Origin: Bacillota bacterium
Lineage (GTDB): Bacteria; Bacillota; Clostridia; Acetivibrionales; DSM-1351
Length of the DNA stretch: 64,000 bases
Assembly (NCBI GenBank): GCA_023409265.1
Contig: JAEYHZ010000022.1
Location: forward strand, 248,001-312,000
Direction of reading: 5' to 3'
A model generated the notes under the pieces. It saw nothing but the letters and a program-made list of their open reading frames with translations. It did not search any database and was not told the origin of the DNA. The translations under genes and the position numbers were made by a program. Below are positions 63,000 through 64,000 of this stretch, one piece after another (positions within the stretch are counted from its first letter, which is position 1; every line of letters starts with the position of its first letter).

Positions 63000-63767
63000 A
63001 TGAACAGATACAAAAAATTGCTTATCACCTGTTCCATTTTCTTATTATTATACTCAATGGCCTCTCTGGGTGCTTACCTGTTTGACGACTACAGGCTCAA
63101 GGCACAGATAAATGAACTGAAGCAGCTGGTGGAAACATGGACTCCTGCTCCATTGACGGATATGCAATCGAACTCAGTTGATTCGAAATCAGTTATACTT
63201 CCGGAGTTTAAGGATTTAATCCTGCAGAACAGGAATATTGTGGGCTGGCTGAAAATTGACGGAACGCAGGTGGATTACCCGGTGATGCAAAACAAAGACG
63301 ATCCGGAATATTATCTAAACCATGATTTTCATGGAAAGGAAAACAAGAACGGTCTTCCATTTTTAGACACAAGGTTTGATATATATGAGCCGGACATTCT
63401 CCTTATTCATGGGCACAACATGAGGAGTGGACTTATATTCGGCGAACTGATGCAGTATAAAAAGGAAAATTATTATAAAGAGCATCCAATTATTGAATTC
63501 AATACCCTTTATGAAAAAGGAAGCTATGAGATCATGTCCGTGATACTTTCCAAGGTCTACCGGAAGGAAGATGATGTTTTTAAATATTATCAATTCACAG
63601 GTGCCAACACTCAGACCGAATTTGACTCCTATGTCCAAAATATCAAGCGACTTGCCCTTTATGATACAGGAATAAACGCTCAATTTGGTGATCAGCTTAT
63701 CATACTCTCGACCTGTGAAAGCTCAACAGAGAATGGGCGTCTGGCAGTTGTAGCACGTAAACAGTGA
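63000..63767 (+). CDS. Class B sortase
   Basis: 255 aa. N-terminal transmembrane anchor (about 7-28), then a SrtB-type catalytic domain: VGWLKIDGTQVDYPVMQNKDD, catalytic His139 in LIHGHNM, Cys239 in ILSTCESS and Arg247 in ENGRLAVVARK. It links substrates with a NPxTx- or SPxTG-like sorting signal to the cell wall. No such substrate is found in the window, and the chitinase and BIG2 proteins lack sorting signals. Single gene. Confidence 0.95.
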   Translation: MNRYKKLLITCSIFLLLYSMASLGAYLFDDYRLKAQINELKQLVETWTPAPLTDMQSNSVDSKSVILPEFKDLILQNRNIVGWLKIDGTQVDYPVMQNKDDPEYYLNHDFHGKENKNGLPFLDTRFDIYEPDILLIHGHNMRSGLIFGELMQYKKENYYKEHPIIEFNTLYEKGSYEIMSVILSKVYRKEDDVFKYYQFTGANTQTEFDSYVQNIKRLALYDTGINAQFGDQLIILSTCESSTENGRLAVVARKQ

Positions 63768-64000
63768 GTGGCTGCTTCCAAAGGACAGCACTGATATTTT
63801 GAACATGAAATAAACCTTATAGAAGCTTCTGCTGCCTCCCTGGATGGGAAGCGGCTTATTTTAGTGCGGCATGTTCTGGAATTTACATCTTTTAAGGTGC
63901 TTTCAGAATCAGGTCAATTTATTGGGGACAAAAATATAGGAATTGAATACAAGTCATCACAGAGGTTTATCCAGATGCCATATATTTATAGATATAATCC
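63768..64000. other. Window end, open frame of uncertain meaning
   Basis: A plus-strand frame is open from about 63795 to the window edge (reads LDGKRLILVRHVLEFTSFKV in part). It has no clear start and crosses a GC-rich hairpin near 63827-63850 that may be the sortase terminator. Cannot be assigned. Confidence 0.3.

Noticed and set aside
1..64000. CRISPR arrays, rRNA and tRNA genes
   Set aside because: Read on both strands; no regularly spaced repeats or conserved RNA gene sequences seen.

Overview
The window reads as a chromosomal stretch of an anaerobic, spore-forming member of the Clostridia (Firmicutes). The base composition is moderately AT-rich, ribosome-binding sites are strong AGGAGG-type, and TTG or GTG starts are frequent. 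Sporulation and germination genes are present (dpaB, a gerKA-KC-D-KB operon), along with a Rrf2 regulator, a class B sortase, two diguanylate cyclases and a secreted GH18 chitinase. I cannot name the genus from sequence alone; a Ruminiclostridium/Lachnoclostridium-like organism would fit. I saw no rRNA, tRNA or CRISPR.

Layout. 1-5.9 kb: 5' part of a DnaE-type polymerase gene with a LexA-like box and a degenerate PHP domain, then a chitinase behind a possible structured leader RNA, a secreted four-repeat BIG2 protein whose mRNA ends are complementary, and a lone dipicolinate synthase B. 5.9-12.1 kb: drug-response block (PadR-DUF4180 fusion divergent from an MFS exporter with a leader-peptide attenuator; DUF1697; MarR-MATE operon with three operators; XRE regulator). 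12.4-14.9 kb: two convergent diguanylate cyclases. 15.2-19.3 kb: germination receptor operon. 19.3-24.4 kb: IS-end palindrome and a MacB/FtsX-type ABC exporter divergent from a TetR. 24.5-31 kb: beta-propeller protein, Dabb/AlkC/SDR operon with a WYL regulator and paired operators, gene remnants, and a terpene-cyclase-fold protein. 31-35 kb: Lhr helicase. 35.6-41 kb: CPBP protease, MerR, SDR, DUF998/flavodoxin pair and two DUF1801-type proteins. 41-45 kb: polar amino acid ABC importer and a 59-aa winged-helix-like protein. 45-51 kb: EamA/AraC, a membrane protein, and alkylation repair genes (Mpg, Ogt, AdaA-AlkA fusion). 51-55 kb: ferric-siderophore ABC importer. 55-59.7 kb: an AT-rich BtrH-like orphan, amidohydrolase, and a flavoprotein pair divergent from TetR. 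60-64 kb: AgrA/AgrC-like two-component system lacking agrBD, Rrf2 regulator and sortase B.

How the genes work together. The recurring theme is small self-contained response modules: a one-component regulator next to, or divergent from, the exporter or redox enzymes it probably controls (PadR/MFS, MarR/MATE, TetR/ABC, WYL/SDR-AlkC-Dabb, AraC/EamA, TetR/flavoproteins). In many of these the operator can be read directly as an inverted repeat overlapping a recognisable promoter. Alkylation-damage repair is unusually rich (AlkC, Mpg, Ogt, AdaA-AlkA, plus the damage-box DnaE). The most unusual signals are RNA-level: a pseudoknot-like leader before the chitinase, complementary 5' and 3' ends of the BIG2 transcript, and a leader peptide with an Arg-Cys-Arg motif before a sequestered Shine-Dalgarno in the MFS gene. 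No single undescribed multi-gene system is evident.
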